Source: Lamellibrachia satsuma
Taxonomy: Eukaryota; Annelida; Polychaeta; Sabellida; Siboglinidae
Reading direction: 5' to 3'
DNA: 64,000 nucleotides
NCBI GenBank assembly: GCA_033239005.1
Contig: BSQZ01000021.1
Location: forward strand, 8,052,016 to 8,116,015
Shown: positions 47,771 through 58,394 of the stretch, in pieces
Numbering within the stretch: the first letter of the stretch is position 1
How the letters are laid out: the number at the start of each line of letters is the position of its first letter
Notes under the pieces: model-generated
What the model saw: only the letters and a program-made list of their open reading frames with translations
Databases searched by the model: none
Told to the model about the DNA's origin: nothing
Program-made: the position numbers and the translations under genes

Positions 47771-50700
47771 TCCTACCAGTAACTTGTTTATCAGACATAA
47801 ATATTTGTGAAAATAAATCAGCCAATTATTGACTTCAAGTTTTCAACCTGCCATGTTTAAAGATGTGCATTTATTATTATTTTTTTAACTTTCTACATAA
47901 TGCAATAGTTTTGATGACATTCTATTCATGTCTAGGCATTCTATTCATGTCTAGGCAGTTTTAATGTAATGTTATGCAAAGAGTAATTTCTGCTAGTGGC
48001 ACTGGATATTTCTTTGTGCAAAAACCACGGTGTTCCATAGTAGTGAATACAATTGATGTCCTTTTAGTTTACATCTATATGTGTGGGGCAAATTTAAACG
48101 AAAGCCATGCAATGGTCTTTGCTGAACAACAGTATAAAAAAGGAAAACAAGACAAGAAAAGGACGGATTATTTCGTAATATACCAATACCTAGAAATGTG
48201 ACAGCTAAATGTAAGAACACTCTCCATCACATGGTAGCTTTAGCAATAAGCATGAAATGTACAATTAATACACTGTAATAATATTACAGGTAATACTATT
48301 ACCTGTTTCACCCCCAGTCCCAGCGTACAGGTATACATGTTCTATTGTGTTGCAAGGTTCATAATCAGGCGGAGGGTGTGGTGGACGAGTGGTGGCGGGT
48401 GTGGTGGACGAGTGGCGGAGGGTTCGGTGGACGAGTGGCGGAGGGTTAGGTGGACGAGTGGCGGAGGGTTTGGTGGACGAGTGGCGGAGGGTTCGGTGGA
48501 TGAGTGGCGGAGGGTGTGGTGGATGAGTGGTGGAGGGTGTGGTGGACGAGTGGCAGAGGGTGTGGTGGACGAGTGGCGGAGGGTGTGGTGGACGAGTGGC
48601 GGAGGGTTCAGTGGACGAGTGGCGGAGGGTGTGGTGGACGAGTGGTGGAGGGTGTGGTGGACGAGTGGCAGAGGTTGTGGTGGACGAGTGGTGGCGGGTG
48701 TGGTGGACGAGTGGCGGAGGGTTCGGTGGACGAGTGGCGGAGGGTGTGGTGGACGAGTGGTGGAGGGTGTGGTGGACAAGTGGCAGAGGGTGTGGTGGAC
48801 GAGTGGCGGAGGGTGTGGTGGACGAGTGGTGGAGGGTGTGGTGGACGAGTGGCGGAGGGTGTGGTAGACGAGTGGTGGAGGGTTCGGTGGACGAGTGGCG
48901 GAGGGTCAGACTTTCGGTCGAGGGGACCGGGATTCAAAACCACCTGTGGTAGAGCATCAGACTTTTTTTTTTCAAAACCACCTCCGCCATTTCGAAGTTT
49001 GGGCAATTTCATTTACCCCATTTTGCATGTGTCTTTCGGAAGAGACAGTAAAAGCCGTTGGTCCCTTATATCTGGTGTCTATGCCAGGGGAAGTAAAAGA
49101 CCCCACACAGGGAATGGAAAATACCTGCTGTGGACTCACTAATTCTAGAGCAGAAAAACTCTGAAAATAAACCAGTTCTATGTTAGCTCAAGTTTGGAGT
49201 TAAATGTCATAAGTCAAGTCACGTAAGGTCTTGAAGCAGGGGCTGTTTGTGAAAAAGGTGTGTCTTTAAAGTGTCTTAGTATGCGACTATCTTTATCTCA
49301 AGAGGAAGACTCCCATATCTGTGTGGCTGCAATTGAGAACATTCTGTCGTCGTCTCAGCTGTTAGATGGCGGCACACGCAGGTTGTTACTGCTTGTTGTG
49401 TCTGTCTATGCCAGGGAGGTGAAAGACATTTACCTGCGGAAGTGGGTAGACAATTTAGGGTGAACTCATCGAGCTGTGTAACCTTTTAGAAATGCCACAT
49501 AAGAACTTGTAAGAAAAACTTTGGAATCTTGTTACTGTCGTACATGCATGCATGCACGTATCCACGTACAGTCATACACATATGCGTGTTCACTGACTGT
49601 ATATATATGTATGCGCAATATTTTAAAGGTTCAATTCATACAGGCATTGTGGAATGTCATACGAGCAAAACGTGATTTTCCTCTTCAGTTTCTTAGTTGG
49701 TAAACATATATAAATAACATATGGGCAAAGCCAGAATTGATATGGGCATTTTGCCCATGTATGCCTTAAAACGCACTGTGTATGGGTATTCTCTGAAAAT
49801 TAAAGTGCCGCATGGTTAATATTTTATCTGGAGTTGCGGCTGAGAATTGTATTGCTCTGTGATTTTCATCGTTTTGCCACTTTGATGGTTCGTCATTTAT
49901 CCACTAGGGTGGTATGTCATTTGTCTGGTGAACATATATTCCTCCCATAATTTGTCACTCATCGAGCCACATGCTGTAACGATGCCGCCCAAAAAAGACC
50001 AATTCCTCTACCTTCACAAAGTACCTTAGTCGGGCAGGTTAAAAAGAGACTAACAATAGCTGAGACTGTTGTTGCTGAAATAATTATGAAAACTGACAAC
50101 GTGCCAGAGATTGCATTGGGGATGTCATTGGCGACATCGACAACCGAAGCACTGCCTGTTTTTATTAAGTCATTTCAAACAGTAGTGGCATGACCATGAA
50201 ATGTGGGACAGACTCAGTAACTTGTTTTGTTACATTACAGATTTAAAAATAAACTAGTGATCTCTGTACATGTTGTTGATATTATTAATAATATATTAAA
50301 TGTACCCAGAGATGTGGGCAGTCATACAAACGCCAAACATCAAGTGTTTAGTTTTTAGCACAAGTAAAAACTATTTTATATTTAGATAGCTTACACGGTT
50401 TACACCTCATATTTCGTGCAGAACAAATTATTAAGCAAGCAAAATAAAATGTACTGAATGTAATAAAAAACTGCAAATATGGCCTAATATTAAATTAACT
50501 CTAATGTTCACAATTACCATGTTATGCAAAGCGACCAAATTATGCAAATTAATTGCACTTTTGTTAAATTAATTTGGGGCACATAAAATTTCAAAAAGGC
50601 ACGTAGTTATGCCTCTGATGTGCCCAAAGGGCACATGTATGTCTTTTTCCAGATCGATCCCTAGCTGTATGTGCATATACTTGCTAGTGGAAATATTTGT

Positions 50701-53700
50701 AGTTGCAATATACAAGGTACAATAAAAAAAATTATAGTGATAACTGCATGTAAGTGTACCGTGATGATCCTGTAGTCACCTCCACTACGTTTCCACTTAA
50801 CTCTCCCGACAGGATATTGATCTGCATGACAGAAGAAGCAAGCTGTCTCCAGTCCTGTCCAAATTACATCACATACCCCCAAATACTGGCACACTGCATG
50901 CCATTAGACAAAAAGCTTTTTGATGTAGGTTGAGTACTCGGTCACGCATGAATGACTCCTCAGTCATGCTTGAATGATTCTTCACTCAAGTCATCCATCA
51001 ATGTTTTTCAGTTGTCACAGATCCTGGTACAGCGGCTATGTCCTACTCTCATGGGGAAATGCAGTTTTAATTTCACACATTGCGGAGTCATTAACGTCTA
51101 TTTAAGAGAGATTATTTCCAATATTTCTGTTAACAGTTGATCGCCTGGTTTGTACGATATGCTACTTCAGCCATTTGTTTTTGAGATTTGCTGAAATTCA
51201 GAAAAATTTGACACAGGTCATTGCATCTGTTAAAGATCCCAGTGACGTGTTGGGCATCAGCAGCGGGGAGAATATTTAAAGGCACTGTCTGATCGCTTTT
51301 ATCGTAATCTTGTGTTATGTCTAGTATAAACTACATCTATTCTAATATCTTGACTGACCAAATGTGCTTTAGTCAACCACACTTTAAAGTATGACTTTAC
51401 CATACCATTCTATCTAGAAATATCCACAATGTCCTTCAGTCTGGGAACAGTTGCAGACAATCTCCAGTATCTATGGACAAAGTTTATCTGGGTCACTTGA
51501 TCACATGATGAGCATGTCATTAACATCCATCAATTATGTTCTGTTTCGGAAACATACATGATATTTGCACTGAAACATGCATCATATTTGCACAGAAACA
51601 TACATGATATTTGAACAGAAACCGTCAAATGAAACAGATAATGGTACAAACTTGGCCAGTGAAGGTGTACCAGGGTAGATATGGATTATACTGTGTAATG
51701 TGATTTTATGATAAAACAGACTTTGTAGCTTTAATAACCTTTTTGTTTTCCTCAAAGAATTTGTTTTTTATTTTCTACCATTTCTCTGTCCACTTATATT
51801 ATTTGCTTTATCTTCTAATTTAATAATAATACACTTTATTTATACACTCATATGCAGAGTACGACCCTGTTCAGGAATGTTTACTTTTGACTAAAATACT
51901 AAAACTAAAAATTATAAATACTGATTTATAGAGCCACTAAGAATTACAATAAAATACTGAAGATTGTGTGAAATAAAAGACAGCTAAAAAACTGACTACA
52001 AATAACAAAACCATTGCCTTAGCTAACGCAGGTATATTTTATAACGCAGTATCAGTCATTTTCTTTGCAACATGCTTTAGTGGTAACACTTAGTGAAATA
52101 GTGAAATAGTGAAATAGTGCCACTGGGCAAAAATCAGGAGGGTTATTTTTGGTTAGACTCCCACTAAAAACTAGTCTAGCTGAAAATGGGAGACTTAACA
52201 ACATGAGTGCGACCATTATATTAAAGTACTTGTACGTACGATCGTCTTTGAGCTCAGTAAACAAATGGTTCAAGTTAAAATATGACATGATGTAAAAAAA
52301 AAATTTTTTTCAAAAATTTAAATGTCTGGTCCGCAGATCCACAAGACAATTAATAAAAAATAAAAGGCCTAATGAATAATTACAGACCATTCTCCACCCA
52401 CATTCTGGTCATTTGTATTCTCGTCACTTCAGTGGGCATTGAACACAGGACTCACAGTAACTCACCAGGCACCCGGGGAAATCTCTTCCAGCCAAATGGA
52501 AATTCAATGTCTGTCTCCTCCAATAACTTGTCTTTCTCAACAAATCATTCATGGCTGAACTAAGTGGTTGATGAGGCAAGGGACATTGTCAGCATAATTG
52601 AATTAGTGCTGGGTCCTCTAGTGCAGCATTCTGTAGTGAGGCCAGAAATGTTTCCCTGCATCTTCCCTTTCCATGCCTGGGGCTGTGGAGGTTGGGAATG
52701 ATATTTATTGACTGTCAAAGGTGTAATGAGGATTGAGTTGACACTGGGGGGATGGTGTAGACTCAGGGACAAGTTAATGCTGTCAACAGGTCATCAATCA
52801 CTTAGTTGTGACGGTTTATAGTAAGGCTGGCCACTTGTGCTTCTGACATTACTTGTTGTTCTAAGCACCAAGAACTAGGCACCAAGCACTAAGCGCCAAG
52901 AGGTGCAATCAGCACTACCAGCCATGTTCAGCATTACTTGATGCATTCAACACAACACAAGATGCCACGAGCAGTGATGCTTTCAACAGTGCCTGTCAAT
53001 CCTAGAAGTACATGCAATGCCACTTCTTGCATGCCACTCGTAGCACTAACTGCCAATCCGGGTTTTATACAGCATCTATATGTTGATGAAGTCTGATGAT
53101 TGAATGTTTTTGAGTAGTGTGACATTATGGCCTTAAAGTGCTGGCAATAAACAGTCTGTAACATAGTGGTGATTATGCTGAATGCACTAGTGTTTTTAAA
53201 TCAGTTATGCGGTTGTCTAGAAATTGAGAGTTGTTAAGATTAGGAATGTTTCTATGTGGATAAAAAATTAGGTGTATAAATTTCACAGAAGAAATTAAAT
53301 AACTGACATTTATTGTGTTGTGAAAATTTTTAGGACATTTCATAGGAGTAACACTTTTTTATGATGGTGGGTTGTAGTTAGTAGCCCTGGAAGATGTTTT
53401 TCATAATACGTCTGTGCTGGTGGAAGATTTCCCATGATGCTCCTGTGTTTAGTGGTGGATGGCTTGGGGACATATCACTAATTTGCTTCTTGGTGGATGT
53501 CCTACGAATGAAGGGCCAGTGATTTTGAGATGGTACCAATTTTATGCTGCCTGAAATTTGGTTTAAATAGGGATATAGCCATATTTGAGGACCATGACAT
53601 GCTGTGCCCTGATTAAATAAATGTGTAGTGGACAGCAGGCAGAACACACATCCCTTGAGCATGTCATGTTTTGGATGTCATTTGAAGGGGAGCATCTTAT

Positions 53701-54353
53701 ATGTTGATTTTCTTGAGAAAAAATACAGAATAAAATTTTTTTTTCAGCAGGTTAATAAAATATGTTATAAATAAATATATATATATTAACATAGTTGATT
53801 TCAGATTCGTAAAATATGTTAACATTGTCGCCAGTGTGAAAACAAATAGTGTTCCATAACCGTTTCCCATGATGCATCTGTGTTTACTGCAGGATGGGCT
53901 GTTGAGTGCAGAGTTGATGGCCGAGATTGCCGAGAGATATGCAGCCGATCTGAAGACCCACTTCACCGATGTCATCCATGTGCTTGCAGAACTCAGCAAG
54001 CAATCGTCTCATCATTATCACAGCCGCTCGGTGGGTGATAATGCAGAGTAATCTTATTCCTGGAATCCTGTTTTTGCTAGTAGCTTTCAAACTACTTACC
54101 TATAATAATTTTAACTTGTTTTGTTTAAAAGAAACTGAACACACCAGTGGCTGTGTGCATTGTCATAATGTTTAATTTCATAATTAGCTTCATAGAGACA
54201 ATATTTATAATATAATAGTATATGGTTAATTAAAAAATTGTTGGTCTCGATTAGTTAATTTCGTGTCCACACTGAAATATGTGTAACCACACAACTATCA
54301 CTATCACAGTACATTGTACTTTATATATACGTACATTTCAAGGGTCCTTCACG

Positions 54354-54447
<94 letters not shown>

Positions 54448-56257
54448 GTACATGAAAGAGTGTTATAGCTGAATGGTTACATACATTTCAATGTGGGCAC
54501 GTAATTAACCAATTGAATCGACCGTATATATTTGTACATCTATTTTTCATTGGTGTCAACATCTGCTTAAGTAAAAGCAGGAAAGTGCTCATGAAAAATG
54601 GGAAACCACTCAAGTTTTGTCAGATTTATCATTATTCATAGTTTTTTATGGGGTTTTTACAGGTTGTCATTTTTATGTGGCATTCTCATTCACAGTGAAC
54701 AGACACATGAGAAAATGTGAAATCACTTGAAACCAAAGAAACAACATGTGCCTTGAATGGTCTCGTGTGCCTAGAATGGCCTCGTGTGTCTAGGATGGCC
54801 CTGTGTGTGTAGGATGGCCTTGTGTGTCTAGGATGGCTTCATGTGCCTTGAATGGCCTCGTGTGTCTAGAATGGCCTTGTATGTCTAGAATGGCCCTGTG
54901 TGTCTAGAATGGCCTCTTGTGTCTAGAATGGCCTTGTGTGTCTAGAATGGCCTTGTTTGTCTAGAATGGCCCTGTGTGTCTAGAATGGCCTCGTGTGTCT
55001 AGAATGGCCTCGTGTGTCTAGGATTGCCTCGTGTGTCTAGGATGGCCTTGTATTTCTAGGATGGCCTCGTGTGTCTAGGATGGCGTCGTGTGTCTAGGAT
55101 GGCCTCGTGTGTCTAGGATGGCCCTGTGTGTCTGGGATGGCCTCATGTGTCTAGGATGGCCTCGTGTGCCTTGAATGGCCTGATGTGTCTAGAATGGCCC
55201 TGTGTGTCTAGAATGGCCCTGTGTGTCTAGAATGGCCTATTGTGTCTAGAATGGCCTCGTGTGCCTAGAATGGCCTCGTGTGCCTATAAGTGGGACATTT
55301 TGTCCAAAAAGCGGGAGTAAGGGAAAAAACAGTATTTCCCGTCCGAAAGCAGTAATGTTGACACTTGTTTGCATGTTTTCAATGACATTTACTTTTCAGA
55401 CTGTGATGTACGCCATCTTAGGTAACAGATACCTACTTGTGGAGTTTTGTCTTGTACTGTGTATATCTGTGTTGCATGGACCATGCAGGACCATCCAGGC
55501 AGCCAGATTTTCTATGGTCTGTTTGGTCTGTACAGTCAGATCGCTCCGTGTTCTCCCCCGCCCCTCCCAGCCAGGCCTTGTGTAAGTACACGTTATTTCC
55601 CTTGCTATTTCCCACATCTCCCCTTTCTATCTACTACCCTCCCTCTTTCCCCAAACTCTTTCTTCCCGTTATTATCCACCCTCTTTCTCTCACCTCCTTC
55701 ACTGCTCTTTTCAAAAATTCAGATTTTTCCCTCTATTTCACACTCTGTCAACCACTATCTTCCCTCTATCTTCCGCTATCTTCCCTCTATCTTCCATTGT
55801 CTTCCCTCTATCTTCCACTATCTTCCCTGTATCTTCTATTATCTTCCCTCAATCTTCTTCCCTGACATTTTGACTATCTGACCTTGTTTATTGTATTCTT
55901 GTTTACTATTACTGCTGTAGGGACTTGTTTAATGTTGCCACAATAGGACCATGTTTGCTTTTACCACAACAGGAAGTGTTTACTATTGCCACAACAGAAC
56001 TTTGTTTATAGTATTACTAAAATGGGACATTTTGTTTATTATCACCATAGTATCAAACTATGTTTATGTATACCACTGTAGGATTTTATTTACTTGTGTT
56101 ACTGTGGTTTTATTTCTAGTAATCCAGAGTGCATCTGTTTACAGTAGGAGCACCTATTTCACATGTTTCCCATTTCCTGTTCCCTACAGCTGTACAGCTA
56201 TGGCACAGACCGGGAAGGTCGGGAACGGGAACACAGATCCCTAGCCTGCTCTCCCAG
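31691..56257 (+). CDS. SAMD5: SAMD5-like SAM-domain protein, first four predicted exons
   Basis: Exon one, 31691-32116, encodes a SAM domain at about residues 3-66 (GEWLRSLDLGHHLQAFLDNG, then [20 protein letters not shown]). This is very close to vertebrate SAMD5, followed by the YPKLQLMAIVRDRL and DISKDPYTNK region. After a 21.8 kb intron, exon two, 53893-54030, continues in phase as DGLLSAELMAEIAERYAADL and KTHFTDVIHVLAELSKQ. Exon three, 55489-55581 (phase 0 on both sides, donor TGT|GTAAGT), reads DHPGSQIFYGLFGLYSQIAP. Exon four, 56190-56257, reads LYSYGTDREGREREHRSLAC and ends in phase 2. Exons three and four rest on splice sites and open phase, not recognised homology. SAM domains mediate protein-protein binding; the partners are unknown. 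No terminal exon is secure. The exon-two module resembles the region before the last SAM domain of SASH1. Confidence 0.8.
32117..33569. other. First part of SAMD5-like intron 1, no gene seen
   Basis: A+T-rich sequence without convincing coding frames. A short CCCATTAGTTGACC stretch at about 32722 recurs at about 44514 and may belong to an unknown dispersed repeat. Confidence 0.4.
33570..33790 (+). mobile_element. CR1-like 3' end fragment
   Basis: Landmarks are ATTATCTACTGATTGTG, GCTAGCAGCGTGAATT, AAGCCAATGGCTTCC, TTGTCCACTTGCCATCTGG and a GGCTGG-to-ATGTTGTTATC end. It lies inside SAMD5-like intron one. Confidence 0.75.
34407..34700 (+). repeat. About four copies of a ~61-bp unit with (GTGA)n
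   Basis: The unit has TGTTGACATTGGCACTTTAT, then GCTCCAAGGGGAGCGAAGAG, then GACTGAGTGAGTGA. The first unit carries an expanded GAGTGAGTGAGTG run. It is possibly the tail of a mobile element that was then amplified. Confidence 0.85.
35380..35800 (+). repeat. Dispersed repeat family C, copy 1
   Basis: This matches 60110-60455 through CCATTGGTGGCC, AAAGCTGATACCCCTCAATT, TGACTGATTTTGAAATGTTG and AAAATTCACTCATCA. The class is unknown and no frame is visible. Confidence 0.7.
36418..36635 (+). mobile_element. CR1-like 3' end fragment, diverged
   Basis: AATGGAACAGATTATCTACC, GATTGTGTAAATGTTAATCG and AAACAAAGTCTACAAATTTC align with the CR1 tail. The 3' part is more diverged (GGACTGTCGATGATAAGTCT). 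Confidence 0.6.
37288..38033. repeat. 49-bp minisatellite, about 15 copies
   Basis: The unit is CAGTTACCTGCATGACTTGT, then CCTATCTTCACCCAGGCCTG, then TAGAAGTAA. It lies in SAMD5-like intron one. Unit variants are mostly single substitutions, and no flanking coding sequence is visible. Confidence 0.95.
38377..38460 (-). mobile_element. CR1-like 3' terminus with tandem tail
   Basis: This is the reverse complement of the CR1 tail: AAGATTTAAC is repeated, then GCCATCCAAGCCAAAGGCCC and AGATGGCAAGTGG. It is a very short 5'-truncated insertion that keeps the 3' terminal repeat, which is typical of CR1-type elements. An (AAT)n lies beside it. Confidence 0.75.
38465..38775 (-). repeat. Dispersed repeat family A, copy 4
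   Basis: This reads CTCCTCAATTTTTTAGCTAA, then TCATCAAACAAATTGAC and TTAGTTTGTCTGATGACTTC, in the orientation opposite to the copy at 43700. It directly follows the CR1 terminus. Confidence 0.65.
39220..39585 (+). repeat. Dispersed repeat family B, copy 1
   Basis: This matches 52020-52370: GAAATAGTGCCA, AAAAATCAGGAGGG, TTATATTAAAGTAC, GTCGTCTTTGAGC, ATATGACATGATG, and a GGATCCGTAAAACAACTAAT-type end followed by AAAAAATAAA. Only a degenerate coding signal, if any. Confidence 0.7.
39586..41214. other. Intron sequence, nothing recognised
   Basis: A 35-bp tandem duplication (GTTGTGAGTCCTGTTTCCAA core) lies at 39629-39702. A minus-strand frame at about 39965-39790 is acidic and Ser-rich at first but has no family I recognise. 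The remainder shows no gene. Confidence 0.4.
41215..41620 (+). mobile_element. CR1-like C-terminus and 3' end
   Basis: YEECLKECGLTTLKTRRLRG-type coding is recoverable with frameshifts, then GGATATCAGGAAGTACTCGT, CAAATTATGTACAGATTG and the TTGGATGGCAATCTTGTTAA end. Confidence 0.75.
41621..43699. other. Intron sequence, nothing recognised
   Basis: A small (CAAT)n run sits at about 41666-41690 and (AAT)n at about 42000. Short open frames here lack any recognisable motif or codon structure. Confidence 0.4.
43700..44195 (+). repeat. Dispersed repeat family A, copy 5 (longest)
   Basis: This reads CTACCTAGTGTCCACTACAA, then GTGAAATCATCAGACAAACT, AAACTATTCACACACTACAA and GGCTAAATCAGTTGAGGAAG. It is the fullest copy, and about 160 bp in the middle are absent from the copy at 395-725. 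Confidence 0.7.
44560..45015 (+). repeat. Degenerate tandem repeats (CAACAATTGGAGCC; GGGTGTTTGCC)
   Basis: AACAATTGGAGCCAA recurs at 44570-44645, then units of about 30 bp with AGGGTGTTTGCCCTCCAATC run to about 45015 with many substitutions. This is an old minisatellite. Confidence 0.75.
45016..48368. other. Intron sequence, nothing recognised
   Basis: An (AT)n tract lies at 47737-47766. A GAGCGCAATATCCTTAAAAA stretch at about 45618 looks like the tail of an unnamed dispersed element. I find no supported gene. Confidence 0.4.
48369..48906 (+). repeat. 23-bp array, about 23 copies, derived from a SINE A-box segment
   Basis: The unit is GTGGACGAGTGGCGGAGGGT plus GTG or TCG. The last unit runs directly into CAGACTTTCGGTCGAGGGGA and the B-box-like GGGATTCAAAACC of a tRNA-type SINE. 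TGGACGAGTGG within each unit is one base from the tRNA A-box style TGGCNNAGTGG. All three forward frames are open because 23 is not a multiple of three, so the VDEWRRVWWTSGG proteins are artefacts. Confidence 0.9.
48890..49155 (+). mobile_element. tRNA-derived SINE, family 2, copy 2
   Basis: The head GTCGAGGGGACCGGGATTCA is followed by a second, truncated head (about 48948-48985) and then the shared body: GTGTCTTTCGGAAGAGACAG, CCAGGGGAAGTAAAAGACCC. It is fused to the 23-bp array on its left. Confidence 0.8.
49156..52019. other. Intron sequence, nothing recognised
   Basis: No gene supported. ACATGATATTTGCACAGAAA-type strings repeat near 51550-51615. An (AAT)n with CACTTTATTTATACACTCAT at about 51830 looks like a mobile-element tail. 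Confidence 0.4.
52020..52370 (+). repeat. Dispersed repeat family B, copy 2
   Basis: This matches 39220-39585, including AAAAATCAGGAGGGTTATTT, GTCTTTGAGCTCAGTAAAC and ATATGACATGATG. An extra GTGAAATA triplication lies near 52095. Confidence 0.7.
52371..53892. other. End of SAMD5-like intron 1, nothing recognised
   Basis: Short open frames have no recognisable motifs. AAGCACTAAGCGCCAAG-type short repeats lie near 52870. The segment ends at the acceptor TTTACTGCAG of exon two. Confidence 0.4.
54355..54447. repeat. (AT)n microsatellite
   Basis: A long AT run with two small interruptions lies in the intron between the second and third predicted SAMD5-like exons. Confidence 0.95.
54747..55286. 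repeat. 19-bp minisatellite, about 28 copies
   Basis: The unit is TGTGTCTAGAATGGCCTCG, with variants AGAATGG/AGGATGG and CCTCG/CCCTG. It lies 200 bp before predicted exon three of the SAMD5-like gene. Confidence 0.95.
55588..55865 (+). repeat. Pyrimidine-rich tract with ~20-bp repeats
   Basis: This is a C/T-rich strand ending in about seven copies of CTTCCCTCTATCTTCCACTA. It begins just after the GTAAGT donor of predicted exon three. The open frames across it are low-complexity artefacts. Confidence 0.85.
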
Positions 56258-56274
56258 GTGAGATGTGTGTTTCT

Positions 56275-56700
56275 TTGTTAAGACTCCTCCTCAATTCATT
56301 TAGCCTATCACGAATCAGGTTAATTGATACTTGAATGTGTAGTGTGTGAATAGTTTGAGTAATATGTAGTATGTGAATAGTTTAAGTAATATGTAGTGTG
56401 TGATTAGTTTAAGTAATATGTAGTGTGTGAATAGTTTAAGTAATATGTAGTGTGTGAATGGTATATAATAATATGCACAGTTGGTTTAATAAAATAGTGC
56501 ATAATTTTGTTGAAATCATTGAAATGGCTTTGAACATTTGATCAGGTAACTAGTGAGAGTATGAATAGCTTTATGTCATAGTATATAGAGCCGAATTGCT
56601 TTTGCCTTTTTTCAATGAATAAAACAAAATTATAGTTTGTATGATGATTTCTCCGAAACTAAACTACAAATTTGTATAAGCAAACTAGCAAGTCACAGTG
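56275..56700 (-). repeat. Dispersed repeat family A, copy 6
   Basis: This reads CTCCTCAATTCATTTAGCCT, then an internally expanded AATATGTAGTGTGTGAATAG repeat (about four copies), then TAGTTTGTATGATGATTTCT. It lies directly after predicted exon four. Confidence 0.7.
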
Positions 56701-57444
56701 GACACTATATATATATATATATATAGATAGGCTTCATTTGTTGTTAGATGAGAAAACAATAAAATTCAGGAGAGACTTTAAAATAATATGAGGGGGTGGA
56801 CAGTGGGGTATCACCCCCCCAACAGGACTTCTCTGGACTGCTGTAGTCGAACAATTGTTGACCACAAATTTCACTTTCATTCAGATATTTCCTGACGCCA
56901 ATTGTGGTTACTTGCTTAATGAGTTTCATCGAAGCTGTTTTCTGAGTAATGGAGTGGAAATATCTGTGTGTTAATTAACGTGTGGTGTGCCAGTGCCAAA
57001 CATTTCGACATTTACCTGTCAGTGCTCTATACAGCCGCTGTGACTCCGCATTGCTCCACCTCCACCGAATCATTCACTAGTGATTTCCTTTCATGTCGGC
57101 TTTCACGCCCATTTCCAAAGTTCTGAAATATGAGTTTGTTGTTTTGGGATGAGCCACTAAAAATAGTAGTAGCGCCAGGTGTGCTGTGGAAGTTTCTGTA
57201 GTTATAAATAGTTCCTGTCTCCTTGTAACAGTCAAGGTCTGTACGTAATATGCTTGTTTCATGTAAATGTTTTATTTGTCCTGGTTGTCTAAGTTAATGA
57301 GCTTTGATAGAAGCGAGCTGTTTCACATTCAAAGTCCAAAGAAGGTCACTCACAATAAAAAATTTGAGTGTGGTTTCTGCAAATAGAACATAAAATGTTG
57401 GTCTATAGGGAAATGATTAATGATGTCATGGTTTTTCCCAGTGA
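56701..57444. other. Nothing recognised
   Basis: A short (AT)n lies at about 56705-56725. No gene or repeat family is recognised. Confidence 0.4.
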
Positions 57445-58262
57445 GATTTAACAAGATTTAATAAGAATGCCATCCCAGGCAAAGGCCCAGATGGCAAGTG
57501 GACAAGGAAGCCATTGGCTTATTGAGAGTTCAACATTTTTCATCTATGTGTAACCCACCCTCCTGAGATAGGTGTCAACTTTGTTTTTAAACATATTCAC
57601 GATGCTAGCAGTTACACAATCTGTAGATAATTTGTTCCATTCATTTATTGTCCCCTAAGAGAACGAGTACTTCCTGATATCCAATCTGCACTGATCCTTT
57701 ACTAATGTTACCTCATGTCCTCTAGTTCTACTATTTTTTTTGAGTGAGAAAAAATATTTCTGTCAATATTTTCATACCCATTTAATATCTTATAAACTTC
57801 AATCTGATCTCCTCTTAACCTCCTTGTCTCTAGGGTTGTTAAACCACATTCTTTTAGGCGTTCTTCATAACTATGGTCTCTCAGTTCTGGAATAATTTTA
57901 GTTGCTCTCCTCTGTATGCGTTCAAACGTATCTATATCCTTCTTATGATAATGGTCTCCAAGCTTGTATACAGTATTCTAAATGAGACCTAACTATTGCT
58001 TTATACAGAGATATAATTACCTTTTTTCCTTGTATGTTATATTTCTCCTAATCAACCCAAGATTGATTACCCTTTACAGCTGCAATGCCACACTGCTCTG
58101 AAACTTTCATATCGGCACTTATTACCACTCCTAAGTCCTTTTCTTTTACAGTAGCACCTAGAGCAGTATCTCCCATTTTATTGTTTACATCCAAGTTTCC
58201 ATGTCTTGTATGTAGGTACTTACATTTCCCAAATTGAACAACAACTGCCATTTTTCAGACCA
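57445..58262 (-). mobile_element. CR1-like retrotransposon, 3' half
   Basis: The minus strand reads QFGKCKYLHTRHGNLDVNNK, then VKEKDLGVVISADMKVSEQC, then further C-terminal blocks in shifting frames. The 3' end at about 57450-57560 has CAATGGCTTCCTTGTCCACT and the ATTTAACAAG-type terminal repeat in reverse. It is the best-preserved 3' half in the window. Confidence 0.85.
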
Positions 58263-58358
58263 TTTAAAAAATGTTTCCCCTGGAAAGCAAACCACCATGT
58301 GATCCCCCTTGTTTAGTGTTCTCATGTTACAGTTTAATATTGACTAGGCACATGTATA

Positions 58359-58365
<7 letters not shown>

Positions 58366-58394
<29 letters not shown>

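Noticed and set aside
48337..49142. Plus- and minus-strand frames rich in WWTSGGG or PPPLVH repeats
   Set aside because: They come from the 23-bp array read in three frames; no start context, splice structure or homology.
55437..55881. Long plus-strand frames rich in Ser, Leu, Pro
   Set aside because: Beyond 55581 they translate a pyrimidine-rich repeat tract. Only the 55489-55581 part is kept as a predicted exon, because of its splice sites and phase.
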